A stretch of 64,000 nucleotides of DNA. It comes from Geminicoccaceae bacterium (GTDB taxonomy: Bacteria > Pseudomonadota > Alphaproteobacteria > Geminicoccales > Geminicoccaceae). Position 1 is the stretch's first letter. Each line of letters opens with the position of its first letter. The stretch spans positions 620,001-684,000 of the forward strand of contig JANQPX010000030.1 of the NCBI GenBank assembly GCA_028285265.1. Direction: 5' to 3'. The notes below the pieces were generated by a model. The model ran no database searches. It was not told the origin of the DNA and saw only the letters and a list, made by a program, of their open reading frames with translations. The translations under genes and the position numbers were made by a program. Below, one piece after another: positions 52,717 to 61,987 of this stretch.

Positions 52717-55413
52717 CTAGTGCACCGTTTCGTCGCTGGCCAACTGCCGGAGGACGTAGTGAAGGATTCCTCCATGCCGGTAGTAGTCGACTTCATCCAA
52801 GGTGTCGATCCGGCATAGCAGCTGGATCGTCTCCTCACTGCCGTCGCTGCGCTTGATCGTGAAGTCGACGTCCATTCTCGGCTGAATACCTCCCTCGATG
52901 CCGCTAATGTCAAAGGTCTCGCTGCCGTCGAGATTGAGGCTCTTGCGTGTTACGCCATCCTTGAACACCAGAGGTAACACGCCCATGCCGACGAGGTTGG
53001 AACGGTGAATGCGCTCGAAGCTTTCAGCGATGACCGCCTTGACGCCCAGGAGGCTCGTGCCTTTGGCTGCCCAATCGCGTGATGAGCCCGTGCCGTACTC
53101 TTTGCCACCAATCACCACCAACGGAACATTCTTTTCCTGATAGGCCATTGAGGCATCGTAGATAAACTCATTTTCGCCGTCGGGCGTTGTTCTCGTCCAG
53201 CCGCCTTCCGTCCCTGGCGCGAGCTCGTTGCGAAGGCGTATATTGGCAAAGGTACCGCGCATCATCACCTCGTGATTGCCGCGCCTTGACCCGTAAGAAT
53301 TGTAGTCTTGCGGTCGGATCTGCCGCTCCATGAAGTACGAAGCGGCCGGGCTGTTCTTGGCGATCGAACCGGCAGGTGAGATGTGATCGGTGGTGACGCT
53401 GTCACCGAGCATAGCCAGCGCTTTCGCGCCCAGAATATCCTGCACCTCATCGGGTTGCATCGTGATGCCTTCGAAATACGGCGGAAGGCGGACATAGGTG
53501 CTACCGTCATCCCAGTCATAGACCTGGCCTCCCGTGACGCTGATCTGTGCCCAGCGATCGTCGCCTTTGAAGACATCTTGATAGGCTGAGCGGAACATCG
53601 CGTCTGTCACACCGGTCTGAACGGCCTCTTGCACCTCAGCTGGGGTGGGCCAGATGTCCCGAAGATAGACCGGGTTGCCGTCTGAACCCGTTCCCAACGG
53701 ATCCTTGGTCAGGTCAATCTTGAGACTGCCGGCAAGAGCGTAAGCCACCACCAAAGGCGGTGAGGCGAGATAGTTGGCCTTCACCTGGGCATGCACTCGG
53801 CCTTCAAAATTGCGATTGCCCGATAGCACGGCGGTTGCCACCAACTTGCCCTCGTCGATCGCTTTGGCCACCGGCTCCGGTAGGGGCCCCGAATTGCCAA
53901 TGCAGGTGGTGCAGCCGTAGCCGACGAGATCAAAGCCAACGGCTTGCAAATCATCCATCAGCCCCGTCTTCTCGAGATACTCGGTCACGACTTTGGAGCC
54001 CGGAGCCAGCGACGTCTTCACATGCGCCTTAGGGGAGAGGCCACGCTCTCTGGCTTTCTTCGCCAACAAGCCTGCTCCGATCATCACGCCGGGATTGGAC
54101 GTGTTTGTACAGCTGGTTATCGCTGCGATCACCACATCGCCATGGGTAAGCGTGCCGTCCATGCCATCGAGTGCAACGGTGTTCCCGGGATCTGTGTCGC
54201 CGAGCAGCTCCGGGAGCGCATTCTCGAAAGCGGCTTTGGCGCCAGAGAGCAGCACCCGATCCTGTGGTCTCTTCGGTCCAGCAAGGCTTGGCTCAACGGT
54301 CGCCATATCGAGCTCCAACGTGTCGGTAAACACAGGATCTGGGCTCGACCCATCTCGCCACATGCCCTGAGCCTTGGCATAGGCTTCGACCAATGCGATT
54401 CGTGCAGGATCACGATCGGTAAGCTTGAGATAGTCGATGGTGCGAGCGTCGACCGGAAAGATTCCGCAGGTCGCGCCATATTCAGGCGCCATATTGCCGA
54501 TCGTCGCCCGGTCCGCGAGCGGCAGATGGTCGAGACCTGGTCCATAGAACTCGACAAACTTACCGACCACGCCTTTGGCGCGCAGCATTTGGGTGACCGT
54601 GAGAACAAGGTCTGTTGCGGTTGTGCCCTCAGGCAGCTCACCGTCCAGCCTGAAGCCAATGACCTCAGGTATCAGCATCGAGACGGGCTGTCCGAGCATG
54701 GCGGCCTCGGCCTCGATGCCGCCGACACCCCAGCCTAGAACGCCGAGGCCGTTGACCATCGTGGTGTGACTGTCGGTGCCCACCAAGGTATCGGGATAGG
54801 CGACTTGCTTATTGCCTTCGGCTCCGGTCCAAACGACCTGGGAGAGATATTCTAGATTGACTTGATGGCAAATTCCCGTGCCCGGCGGAACGACTCGGAA
54901 GTTATCGAACGCTTCGGCGCCCCAACGCAAAAATGCATAGCGCTCGCCGTTACGTTCATATTCGAGTTCCACATTCCGTTCAAAGGCACCGGGCTGACCA
55001 AACATGTCGACTTGCACCGAATGGTCAATGACAAGATCCACCGGTGATTGTGGATTGATCTTGTCCGGGTCCCCGCCAAGCGCGACCATGGCCTGTCGCA
55101 TCGCGGCGAGATCGACAACAGCGGGCACGCCCGTGAAATCCTGCATCAGAACCCGTGCTGGACGATAAGCAATCTCATGATCGGATCGGCGATTTTGCAA
55201 CCAGCCGACCGCAGCCTCGATGTCTTCGCCCTTGACCGAACGGCCATCTTCATAGCGAAGAAGATTTTCCAGCAGGACCTTCAAAGAGTACGGCAGACGG
55301 CTGATGTCGCCGAGCTGCTTCGCAGCCGCTTCGAGCGAGAAGTAGTCATACGACTCACCGCCGACATTTAGTTGTCCTCGCACACCGAGACGGTCGTGAC
55401 CCGTGATTGCCAT
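52717..55413 (-). CDS. acnA: Aconitate hydratase A
   Basis: TCA-cycle enzyme interconverting citrate and isocitrate through a [4Fe-4S] cluster. 898 aa, typical of AcnA. Cluster Cys are in [17 protein letters not shown] (about 439) and [17 protein letters not shown] (about 500-516); the swivel domain starts after [14 protein letters not shown] near 675 and includes [12 protein letters not shown] near 780. GAGGAG precedes the ATG. It follows ccmC by 51 bases on the same strand, close enough for cotranscription. Confidence 0.97.
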   Translation of the reverse strand: MAITGHDRLGVRGQLNVGGESYDYFSLEAAAKQLGDISRLPYSLKVLLENLLRYEDGRSVKGEDIEAAVGWLQNRRSDHEIAYRPARVLMQDFTGVPAVVDLAAMRQAMVALGGDPDKINPQSPVDLVIDHSVQVDMFGQPGAFERNVELEYERNGERYAFLRWGAEAFDNFRVVPPGTGICHQVNLEYLSQVVWTGAEGNKQVAYPDTLVGTDSHTTMVNGLGVLGWGVGGIEAEAAMLGQPVSMLIPEVIGFRLDGELPEGTTATDLVLTVTQMLRAKGVVGKFVEFYGPGLDHLPLADRATIGNMAPEYGATCGIFPVDARTIDYLKLTDRDPARIALVEAYAKAQGMWRDGSSPDPVFTDTLELDMATVEPSLAGPKRPQDRVLLSGAKAAFENALPELLGDTDPGNTVALDGMDGTLTHGDVVIAAITSCTNTSNPGVMIGAGLLAKKARERGLSPKAHVKTSLAPGSKVVTEYLEKTGLMDDLQAVGFDLVGYGCTTCIGNSGPLPEPVAKAIDEGKLVATAVLSGNRNFEGRVHAQVKANYLASPPLVVAYALAGSLKIDLTKDPLGTGSDGNPVYLRDIWPTPAEVQEAVQTGVTDAMFRSAYQDVFKGDDRWAQISVTGGQVYDWDDGSTYVRLPPYFEGITMQPDEVQDILGAKALAMLGDSVTTDHISPAGSIAKNSPAASYFMERQIRPQDYNSYGSRRGNHEVMMRGTFANIRLRNELAPGTEGGWTRTTPDGENEFIYDASMAYQEKNVPLVVIGGKEYGTGSSRDWAAKGTSLLGVKAVIAESFERIHRSNLVGMGVLPLVFKDGVTRKSLNLDGSETFDISGIEGGIQPRMDVDFTIKRSDGSEETIQLLCRIDTLDEVDYYRHGGILHYVLRQLASDETVH

Positions 55414-55464
55414 TTCAAACTCCTCAAGCGACGCGACGCCCCAGCGTCGGCTAGTCTTTGGTAC

Positions 55465-56193
55465 CTACTCCGCCGGCTCTGCCACTGACAGACGAAGATT
55501 GCGAATTTTGCGGTCGGTCAGCTCAGCGCGGGTGCGCAAGATATGCACGGCCGCGAAGAAGCAAAGATACGCAGCCCACATCACGAGAAGCGGCGTCAAC
55601 ATGCTTGGATGAATCGCTGGCCCATCGGCACGCATTATGCTTGCAGGTTGATGTAGCGTATTCCACCATTCCACCGAAAATTTAATTATTGGTAAATTGA
55701 CGGTGCCTGCCAAACACAAAATCGCCGCTGCTCTTGCGCCGCGAGCAGGGTCGTCGAAGGCGTCATGCAAAGCGATATAACCGATGTAGAGAAACAGGAG
55801 GAATAAGACAGATGTGAGGCGAGCATCCCAGACCCAGTACGTTCCCCACATCGGTTTTCCCCAGACGCTACCCGTAATGAGAGCGATTGCCGTGAAAACC
55901 GCGCCGAGCGGGGCTGCAGCGCGTGCCGAGATTTCAGCTAATGGATGACGCCAGATGAAGGCAATCATGCTGGCGACGGCCATCATCGAATAGATCATCA
56001 GGGCCATCCACGCTGCAGGCACATGAACGAACATGATGCGATAGGCTTCGCCTTGCTGATAATCCGGCGGTGCCTTCAACAGGGCGTAGTAGAGGCCAAC
56101 AACGGACAGGATAACCGCGCCCGTCAGTACCCACGGAAAAATCGCATCGGCAATGCGCTGATAGCGCAGTGGATTAGCATATTTGTGCATCAT
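55465..56193 (-). CDS. ccmC: Heme exporter protein CcmC
   Basis: Loads heme onto CcmE in system I cytochrome c maturation. 242 aa, six membrane spans, with the tryptophan-rich motif WGTYWVWDARLTSVLFL near 118-133 and the flanking His residues (VHVPAAW near 56, KFSVEWWNTLHQPAS near 178) that hold heme. Start is one of two Met codons at 56190-56193, following AGGGGGTG. In many bacteria ccmD follows; here the next gene is acnA. Confidence 0.95.
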   Translation of the reverse strand: MMHKYANPLRYQRIADAIFPWVLTGAVILSVVGLYYALLKAPPDYQQGEAYRIMFVHVPAAWMALMIYSMMAVASMIAFIWRHPLAEISARAAAPLGAVFTAIALITGSVWGKPMWGTYWVWDARLTSVLFLLFLYIGYIALHDAFDDPARGARAAAILCLAGTVNLPIIKFSVEWWNTLHQPASIMRADGPAIHPSMLTPLLVMWAAYLCFFAAVHILRTRAELTDRKIRNLRLSVAEPAE

Positions 56194-56289
56194 CACCCCC
56201 TAGCCGCTAGATAGGTGATTTCCGTCAGACTTTGAAGATCGAACGGTAAATCCGTCGCGGATCTCAATCATGGTTAACGAGATTTTTAC

Positions 56290-56955
56290 CTATTCCATCG
56301 ACAAACGAAGGGCTGCAGCCGCAGCAAAGGGGGTGAGAGCCAATGCGCCGAGGAAAATCGCGCCGAGAATGAGGAGCTGAGCACTACCGCCAAGACCCAT
56401 GACCTCGGCTTCAACAGCGCTCACGCCAAAGATCAAGACGGGGATGTACAGGGGAAGGACGAGAAGAGCGATGAGAACACCTCCGCGGCGTGCGCCAATC
56501 AAGAGCGCGGCGCCGACGCTGCCAATGAGCGTTAGGACCGGCGTACCAATCAAAAGAGCCAGCGCTAAAACGGTGACCGACTCCGTTGGTTGGTGCAGGA
56601 GCAGGGCGAGCAAGGGCGAAGCAATGACGAGGACCAGGCCGCTCATGAGCCAATGGGCGAGACATTTGGCAAGGACGGTCAGCTCTAGCGGTAGGTCGGC
56701 GAGCATCAACTGTTCCAACGAACCATCTTCGGCGTCAGCCTGGAACAGACGATCCAAGCTGAGCATCACTGCCAAAAGCGCCAGCACCCAGATGACGCCA
56801 ATGCCAATGCGCTCGAGAATTTCGGGTGATGGACCGACACCGAGCGGGAATAGGCTGAGTGCGATCACGAAGAAGATGAGTGGCTGTGCACTATCGACAC
56901 CACTGCGAAGGCTAAGCCTCAGGTCTCGGTTCATGATGGCAAGAAACGCCTTCAT
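56290..56955 (-). CDS. ccmB: Heme exporter protein CcmB
   Basis: Membrane subunit of the CcmAB transporter which powers release of holo-CcmE from CcmCD. 221 aa with six hydrophobic spans; FLAIMNRDLRLSLRSGVDSAQPLIFFVIALSLFPLGVGP at the start and LFQADAEDGSLEQLMLADLPLELTVLAKCLAHW near 70-100 are family hallmarks. Its ATG overlaps the ccmA stop by four bases (ATGA). 96 bases separate it from ccmC. Confidence 0.95.
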   Translation of the reverse strand: MKAFLAIMNRDLRLSLRSGVDSAQPLIFFVIALSLFPLGVGPSPEILERIGIGVIWVLALLAVMLSLDRLFQADAEDGSLEQLMLADLPLELTVLAKCLAHWLMSGLVLVIASPLLALLLHQPTESVTVLALALLIGTPVLTLIGSVGAALLIGARRGGVLIALLVLPLYIPVLIFGVSAVEAEVMGLGGSAQLLILGAIFLGALALTPFAAAAALRLSME

Positions 56956-57560
56956 CCGCTGGAGAGCTCCAGCGTGCGTGTGCCCTCGATCCTTACATCC
57001 CCGTGGGTGGCGAGCACGATCAGGCCCCCTGAACGCCGGTGCCCATCAATGGCATCTTCCAACCGTCCACGGCTTTCAGCATCGAGTCCGACACCAGGCT
57101 CGTCAAGCAGCCAAATCGGACGTGTTCCGGCCAGGAGTCTGGCGAGACTGAGACGGCGGCGTTGGCCAGAGGATAGAAAGCGGCCTGGCGTATCGACGAG
57201 TGGGCCGAGGCCAAATGTGTCGAGTGCTTGATCGAGTGTACCGTTCGTTGCACCGTTCAAGGCGCAGGTAAAAGCGAGGTTTTCCCGAACGCTTAACAGC
57301 GCCTTAATGCCATCAGCATGGCCGACATAGTGGAGCCGTGCGCGATGCTCAGCGAGGTCGGCGCGGATATCAACGCCATCCCATCGGATTTCGCCGAACG
57401 CCGGCAGCAAAAAACCGGCGAGAAGGCGGATCAGAGTTGATTTGCCACTACCATTTGGGCCTTGAAGCGAGAGGACATCGCCGGCTTCAAGCGAGAAGTT
57501 GACACCAGCGAAGACCGAGCGATCGCCGCGCACGCAAGCGAGTTGATGGGACTCGAGCAT
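56952..57560 (-). CDS. ccmA: Heme exporter ATPase CcmA
   Basis: Cytoplasmic ATPase of CcmAB, 202 aa from ATG 57560 (MLESHQLACVRGDRSVF). Walker A GPNGSGKST near 36, signature SSGQRRRLSLARLL near 127 and Walker B WLLDEPGVGLD near 147. The LSSGQ signature replaces LSGGQ, as in many CcmA proteins. It lies 19 bases after the PaaK-like gene, so the ccm genes probably belong to one long minus-strand transcript or have a promoter inside that gene. Confidence 0.95.
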   Translation of the reverse strand: MLESHQLACVRGDRSVFAGVNFSLEAGDVLSLQGPNGSGKSTLIRLLAGFLLPAFGEIRWDGVDIRADLAEHRARLHYVGHADGIKALLSVRENLAFTCALNGATNGTLDQALDTFGLGPLVDTPGRFLSSGQRRRLSLARLLAGTRPIWLLDEPGVGLDAESRGRLEDAIDGHRRSGGLIVLATHGDVRIEGTRTLELSSG

Positions 57561-57579
57561 TGCCGAATGGCCTACCTGA

Positions 57580-58830
57580 TTAGCTCTGCGGACGCTGGTC
57601 GTCGATGACCTTGCCGTCGTTCGGAAGAGCGCCTGGCGCGAGGAACTTGACCTCTCCATTGAGGCCAGTAATCGTCTTCAGGCTCGTTTGGATCGTTGAC
57701 TTAAGTTGGTCGCCACCGTCCGTGGTTTCGCACTCAAGCGTCATAACATCAAGATTGTCGTGTCTCGTCACCACTAACCTGGTCTTTCCAATGCTTGCGT
57801 GCGACGCAACGACCTTGGCCACCTGGCTGGGATGAACGAACATACCTTTGATCTTTGTGGTCTGATCGGCACGGCCCATCCAGCCCTTCAAGCGACGGTT
57901 GGTACGCCCACAAGGGCTCGGTCCAGGCATGATGAGTGACAGATCCCCCGTTGCGAAACGGATCAGGGGGTAGTCGGGGTTGAAGACAGTGACAACGACC
58001 TCACCTACCTCGCCCGGATCGACGGGATCGCCGGTTCCAGGACGAACAATCTCAACGATGACGTCTTCATCGATGATAAGACCTTCACGTGCCTTGCTTT
58101 CATAGGCAATCAGACCTGCGTCAGCCGTGGCGTAGCACTGATAGGCGCTGATCCCGAAATTCTGTTCCAATTCTGCAGCAAGAGCTGGTGGGAACGCCTC
58201 GCCCGAAACCAGAGCCTTTTTAAAGGAACTAACCTCTTTTCGCTCTTCCCGGCCCCGATCCAAAAGAATCTTGAGGAAGGACGGCGTGCCAACATAGGCC
58301 ACCGGACCGAGCCGTGCGATGACGTCCAGCTGCTTTTCGGTCTGGCCGGTACCAGCAGGGATGACGGGGCAGCCGAGAGCCCGAGCACCGGTCTCCGCCA
58401 TCGAACCCGCCGGTGTCAAATGATAGGCAAAGGTGTTGTGGACCAGATCACCTGGGCGAAACCCGGCAGCGAACATGGCTCGGGCGAACCGCCAATAGTC
58501 GGAGCGGGCCCCCTCTGGTTCGAAAATTGGTCCGGGAGAAACGAAGACTTTGGCCAGTCGCTCAATCGGCGTGCCGTTTAAACCAGCAAATGGCGGCGAG
58601 TTTTCCTGCTGTTCAATCAGATCGTTTTTTCGCCGTATGGGCAGCTCGGCAAGTCGTTCAAAGCTGTCGATGGCTTTGGGATCGATGCCGTCAAGTTGCG
58701 ATGCTACCGCGTCAGCGTTTTCGATCGCTTGCTGCAAAAAACCTGGAAGTGCCGTGAGCAGCGATCGGTCGCGATCATCGGCAGATCGGACTTCGAGGCG
58801 ATCGTAAAAAACGCCCTTTCGCTCAGGCAT
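57580..58830 (-). CDS. PaaK-like AMP-forming carboxylate ligase, P-loop degenerate
   Basis: Adenylating enzyme of the phenylacetate-CoA ligase group, 416 aa. The fold is evident from HNTFAYHLTPAGSMAETGARALGCPVIPAGTGQTEKQ near 150-185, YVGTPSFLKILL near 190, YATADAGLIAYE near 240 and the C-terminal GDLSLIMPGPSPCGRTNRRLKGWMGRADQTTKIKGMFV hinge. The usual P-loop (TSGTTG type) near residue 95 reads VSPGPIFEPEG, so ATP binding may differ or be lost. Part of the Liv-type transporter cluster; aromatic or branched organic acid substrates are plausible. Confidence 0.85.
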   Translation of the reverse strand: MPERKGVFYDRLEVRSADDRDRSLLTALPGFLQQAIENADAVASQLDGIDPKAIDSFERLAELPIRRKNDLIEQQENSPPFAGLNGTPIERLAKVFVSPGPIFEPEGARSDYWRFARAMFAAGFRPGDLVHNTFAYHLTPAGSMAETGARALGCPVIPAGTGQTEKQLDVIARLGPVAYVGTPSFLKILLDRGREERKEVSSFKKALVSGEAFPPALAAELEQNFGISAYQCYATADAGLIAYESKAREGLIIDEDVIVEIVRPGTGDPVDPGEVGEVVVTVFNPDYPLIRFATGDLSLIMPGPSPCGRTNRRLKGWMGRADQTTKIKGMFVHPSQVAKVVASHASIGKTRLVVTRHDNLDVMTLECETTDGGDQLKSTIQTSLKTITGLNGEVKFLAPGALPNDGKVIDDQRPQS

Positions 58831-58904
58831 GACACCGACCGACTGAAGGCGGGTTCAACAGTGTTTGAGCGCTGGTCGTTGCCTGGGTTTGCCCAAATGG
58901 CTGG

Positions 58905-59735
58905 TCAGTTCGTCGCGCCGAGCGACACAGCATACCGACTACGCAACCGTTCGACATGGTTGTCGAGCCAAGCCGGTCCGCCTTGATCGAGCCAACTTTG
59001 CCAAAGAGAGTCAAAAGTTTGAGTGAAGACGTCGACGCGCGCACCTTCGACTGCAGCGGCAAGCTTGGCCAACTCGAGGCGATGATGCCGAAATTCATCA
59101 TAACACATCGCGTCCAGAGGTTCCCAATAAAGGTACACTAGAGTGGATGAGCGGTCAGGGAAAGTGCGGCCAAGCGCCGTAGCATATTTTGCAAGGGCGG
59201 CGAGATCGACATGGTCGTAGACCACGTCGCCCGCGCGCCAAGCCTGGAGATGGGCACGCCAGGGCTCCATGCCTCGGGTTTCTGCGAGGGATTGGTCGTA
59301 GTTCTTGGAGATCGATGCCCTTTTGCGCTTTAAGAATTCGACCGCACGTGCCGCTGCGCCGATCACATGATCATCACGAAGGGTCATGAGATCAAGATGA
59401 GGCGGGGTGCCGCGCAAACCGGTTGGGCAGCGTACATTGAATTGGATCGCATCGAATCCGACCTTGCCTGCGAGGGGCAGGCGAGCAACGTCTTTCTCCC
59501 AGGGAAAAAAACTGTTGATGACGAGCGCCATGCTGGAGTGCGGCGTATCCAGGCGAACGCGCTCCAGTGCCAATGGCCAGACCCGTTCTGCGACCCCTTT
59601 AATGAGGAGACGTTTGGGTTCCCAACGCCGACTATCGTTCGGCTCGAAATCGTTCTTGCTGTCGTTGCGTAGAGCGGAATGCAACGCAAGATCGATGCGC
59701 TGCAACAACGTCCCCGCCACGTGGCTTTCCATCAC
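58905..59735 (-). CDS. PD-(D/E)XK-like protein of unknown function
   Basis: 276 aa (GTG 59735, or ATG three bases later, with GGAGG upstream). The middle reads FDAIQFNVRCPTGLRGTPPHLDLMTLRDDHVIGAAARAVEFLKRK, which I compare with the PGN_0703 family of putative nuclease domains. In the form I recall the second strand carries E-x-K; here that place is Ala-rich, so nuclease activity looks lost. The C-terminal half (LVYLYWEPLDAMCYDEFRHHRLE near 195) is helical with aromatic residues. It lies between livF and the PaaK-like gene with small gaps, thus likely cotranscribed. Confidence 0.6.
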   Translation of the reverse strand: MMESHVAGTLLQRIDLALHSALRNDSKNDFEPNDSRRWEPKRLLIKGVAERVWPLALERVRLDTPHSSMALVINSFFPWEKDVARLPLAGKVGFDAIQFNVRCPTGLRGTPPHLDLMTLRDDHVIGAAARAVEFLKRKRASISKNYDQSLAETRGMEPWRAHLQAWRAGDVVYDHVDLAALAKYATALGRTFPDRSSTLVYLYWEPLDAMCYDEFRHHRLELAKLAAAVEGARVDVFTQTFDSLWQSWLDQGGPAWLDNHVERLRSRYAVSLGATN

Positions 59736-59753
59736 GCTGGCATTTCCTCCGTG

Positions 59754-60599
59754 TTACAGCCAGCGTTTTCGCCGTTTGTAGCTCTTGATGTCTCGAAAGC
59801 TTTTACGGCCGCTGGTACTGACGCCAAGGTAGAACTCCTTGACGTCTTCATTGTTTCGCAGCGTTTGTGCGTCGCCGTCAAGCACAACCCGGCCGTTTTC
59901 GAGGATATAGCCGTATTTTGCGTAACTTAGAGCAATATTTGTATTCTGTTCCGCGAGAAGTAGGGTGACACCCTCCTCTCGGTTGAGTTGTGCCACGATC
60001 TCGAAGATCTCTTCGACCAGCTGTGGGGCAAGGCCCATACTGGGTTCATCCAACAGAATGACGGTCGGTTTAGCCATGAGCGCCCGGCCAATCGCGCACA
60101 TCTGCTGCTCGCCGCCGGATGTATAGCCGGCGATCGAACGGCGTCGCTCTTTCAAGCGCGGGAAATAGCTGTAAACCATCTCCAAGTCTTGTTGAACGGC
60201 CTGAGCACCGTCCTGTCGGGTATAGGCACCGGTGAGAAGATTCTCTTCGACTGTCAAATGTCCGAAGCAGTGGCGGCCTTCCATCACTTGAACGACGCCG
60301 CGCCTCACCAGGTCATTAGGCGTCAGGTGATGGATCAAGTCGCCATCAAGAGTGATGCCGCCTTTCGTGACCTCGCCACGTTCTGACTTCAGGATGTTGG
60401 AAACAGCCTTTAGCGTGGTGCTTTTGCCAGCGCCATTGGCGCCGAGAAGAGCCGTGATCCCGCCCTTAGGGATCTCGAGTGAGACCCCTTTGAGGGCTAG
60501 GATCACGTGATCATAGACCACCTCGATATTATTGATTGAAAGCAGCGGATTGCTGCTGCCGTTGCTCGCCACGGACTCAGGCGGGAGTTGGGTGGTCAT
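59754..60599 (-). CDS. Branched-chain-amino-acid-type ABC transporter ATPase (LivF-like)
   Basis: Cytoplasmic ATPase of a HAAT-family importer, 281 aa with a 25-residue N-terminal extension. Walker A GANGAGKSTTLKAVS near 53, VMEGRHCFGHLTVEENL near 105, signature TSGGEQQMCAIGRALM near 165, Walker B VILLDEPSMGLAP near 185. The LivF identity comes from RHCFGHLTVEENL and EQNTNIALSYAKYGYILENGRV. A LivG partner is not in the window and may lie beyond 64000. Confidence 0.93.
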   Translation of the reverse strand: MTTQLPPESVASNGSSNPLLSINNIEVVYDHVILALKGVSLEIPKGGITALLGANGAGKSTTLKAVSNILKSERGEVTKGGITLDGDLIHHLTPNDLVRRGVVQVMEGRHCFGHLTVEENLLTGAYTRQDGAQAVQQDLEMVYSYFPRLKERRRSIAGYTSGGEQQMCAIGRALMAKPTVILLDEPSMGLAPQLVEEIFEIVAQLNREEGVTLLLAEQNTNIALSYAKYGYILENGRVVLDGDAQTLRNNEDVKEFYLGVSTSGRKSFRDIKSYKRRKRWL

Positions 60600-60619
60600 G
60601 GGCTGACGATCCTACCGCA

Positions 60620-61933
60620 TTAGTCGCAGGCGCGGATCTCGATGCCGTTCTCCGATGCATACTGCTTAGCATCGGCTTCGATGAGCGGGCGGACGACGTC
60701 CGTCATAGCCGGAATCCAATCGGTGAAGATTTCCCACTGTTCGCCATCCCAGCGTTGCAGCTTGATCGCTGGTGAGCCTTCATGGTTTTCACACGAGACC
60801 TGGGTCGGCGGCAGAATCCCGGTGAGTCCCATCTCGGCAATACGCTCTTCGGTGAGGTTCAAATTTTCGAAGCCCCAGCGCATTTCTTCGCCGGTGAGCA
60901 CCTTGTTGCCGAATTCAGCCATTGCCGTGTACATGGCTTCCACAATGAAGGCGGAATTGGCGATCCCGCGATTGTACAGGACCTCCCCCATTTCCTCAGC
61001 TGGGCCTGTGCCGTTACCGGCGTCATGGACCATCTCGCGAAGATCAGCAAACACAGGTGCTTGGTCGCCGACATCGTGGAACGTGGCACCGATATAGCCT
61101 TCGGCCGGCACACCAGAGCCGCGCACGTCGACCTCTGCAGCAGCCCACCAATTACCGATAAAACGGCTCATATCATAACGGATCAGCGACGCTTCTTTAA
61201 TCGCCGTCGGGTTCATTGCCCCCCAGCCCCACATCATGATCCAGTCAGGCTTCGCGCGGCGGATCTTGAGCCAGAGAGATTTCTGATCCGACATCGAACT
61301 GGTCGGAACGGGGTACTGCAAGAACTCAAAGCCCATGTCCTTGGACAGCGCTTCCAGCGTTGGGATAGGTTCGCGGCCATAGGGGTGATCCAAGAGGACC
61401 AAACCAATTTTCTTGCCTTGAAGATTCTCGACCCCGCCCTCTTGATCGATGATATAGCTCATGATTGAGGTCGCTTGGGACCAATAGGTCGCTGGGAAGT
61501 TAAAGACCCAGGGAAAGACCCGGCCGTCAGCAGCGGAGGTTCGACCATAGCCCATGGTAAAGAGGACATTTTGGTCGGCGACTGCCTTTTCGAGGAGGGC
61601 GTAGGTAATGCCTGTTGAGAAGGGTGAGACCGCAGCAACTGGGCCGTTGCCTTTCAAACGCTCATAGCATTCGACGCCGACATCAGTCTTATAGCCCGTC
61701 TCACATTCTTCCCAACGGAGCATGACGCCATTCACGCCGCCTTTGGCATTGATCAGCTTCATATAGTCGATCTGACCGTTGGCGAGCTGCGCGCCGTTCG
61801 CGCCGTAAGGACCGGTGCGATAGCTTAACAGTGGAAAATACTGCTCCTCGGCAACGGATACCGACGGAAGTGCGAGCCCACTGCCGACGATAGCTGCTGC
61901 AGCTGCAGTCGCGATCAACACTCTATTCATCAT
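60620..61933 (-). CDS. HAAT-family substrate-binding protein
   Basis: Periplasmic receptor of the Liv-type importer, 437 aa, Sec signal at 1-28 (LIATAAAAAIVGSGLALPSVSVAEE). Type I periplasmic fold with YFPLLSYRTGPYGANGAQLANG near 31 and VAAVSPFSTGITYALLEKA near 105 (the ligand-ordering Ser/Thr loop), plus WIMMWGWGAMNP near 222. It ends with a paired Cys (IEIRACD). ATGATG start with GGGAGG upstream. The family is broad: branched amino acids, urea, amides or aromatic acids. Confidence 0.93.
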   Translation of the reverse strand: MMNRVLIATAAAAAIVGSGLALPSVSVAEEQYFPLLSYRTGPYGANGAQLANGQIDYMKLINAKGGVNGVMLRWEECETGYKTDVGVECYERLKGNGPVAAVSPFSTGITYALLEKAVADQNVLFTMGYGRTSAADGRVFPWVFNFPATYWSQATSIMSYIIDQEGGVENLQGKKIGLVLLDHPYGREPIPTLEALSKDMGFEFLQYPVPTSSMSDQKSLWLKIRRAKPDWIMMWGWGAMNPTAIKEASLIRYDMSRFIGNWWAAAEVDVRGSGVPAEGYIGATFHDVGDQAPVFADLREMVHDAGNGTGPAEEMGEVLYNRGIANSAFIVEAMYTAMAEFGNKVLTGEEMRWGFENLNLTEERIAEMGLTGILPPTQVSCENHEGSPAIKLQRWDGEQWEIFTDWIPAMTDVVRPLIEADAKQYASENGIEIRACD

Positions 61934-61987
61934 TAGGCCTCCCAGTTCTTGCTGCCGGCTTTTCCGGCGGGTGGATCGTTTTAGCCG

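Noticed and set aside
53944..54738. 264-codon open frame on the plus strand inside acnA
   Set aside because: It is antisense to a complete aconitase gene and encodes no recognisable domain; long antisense frames are common in this base composition.
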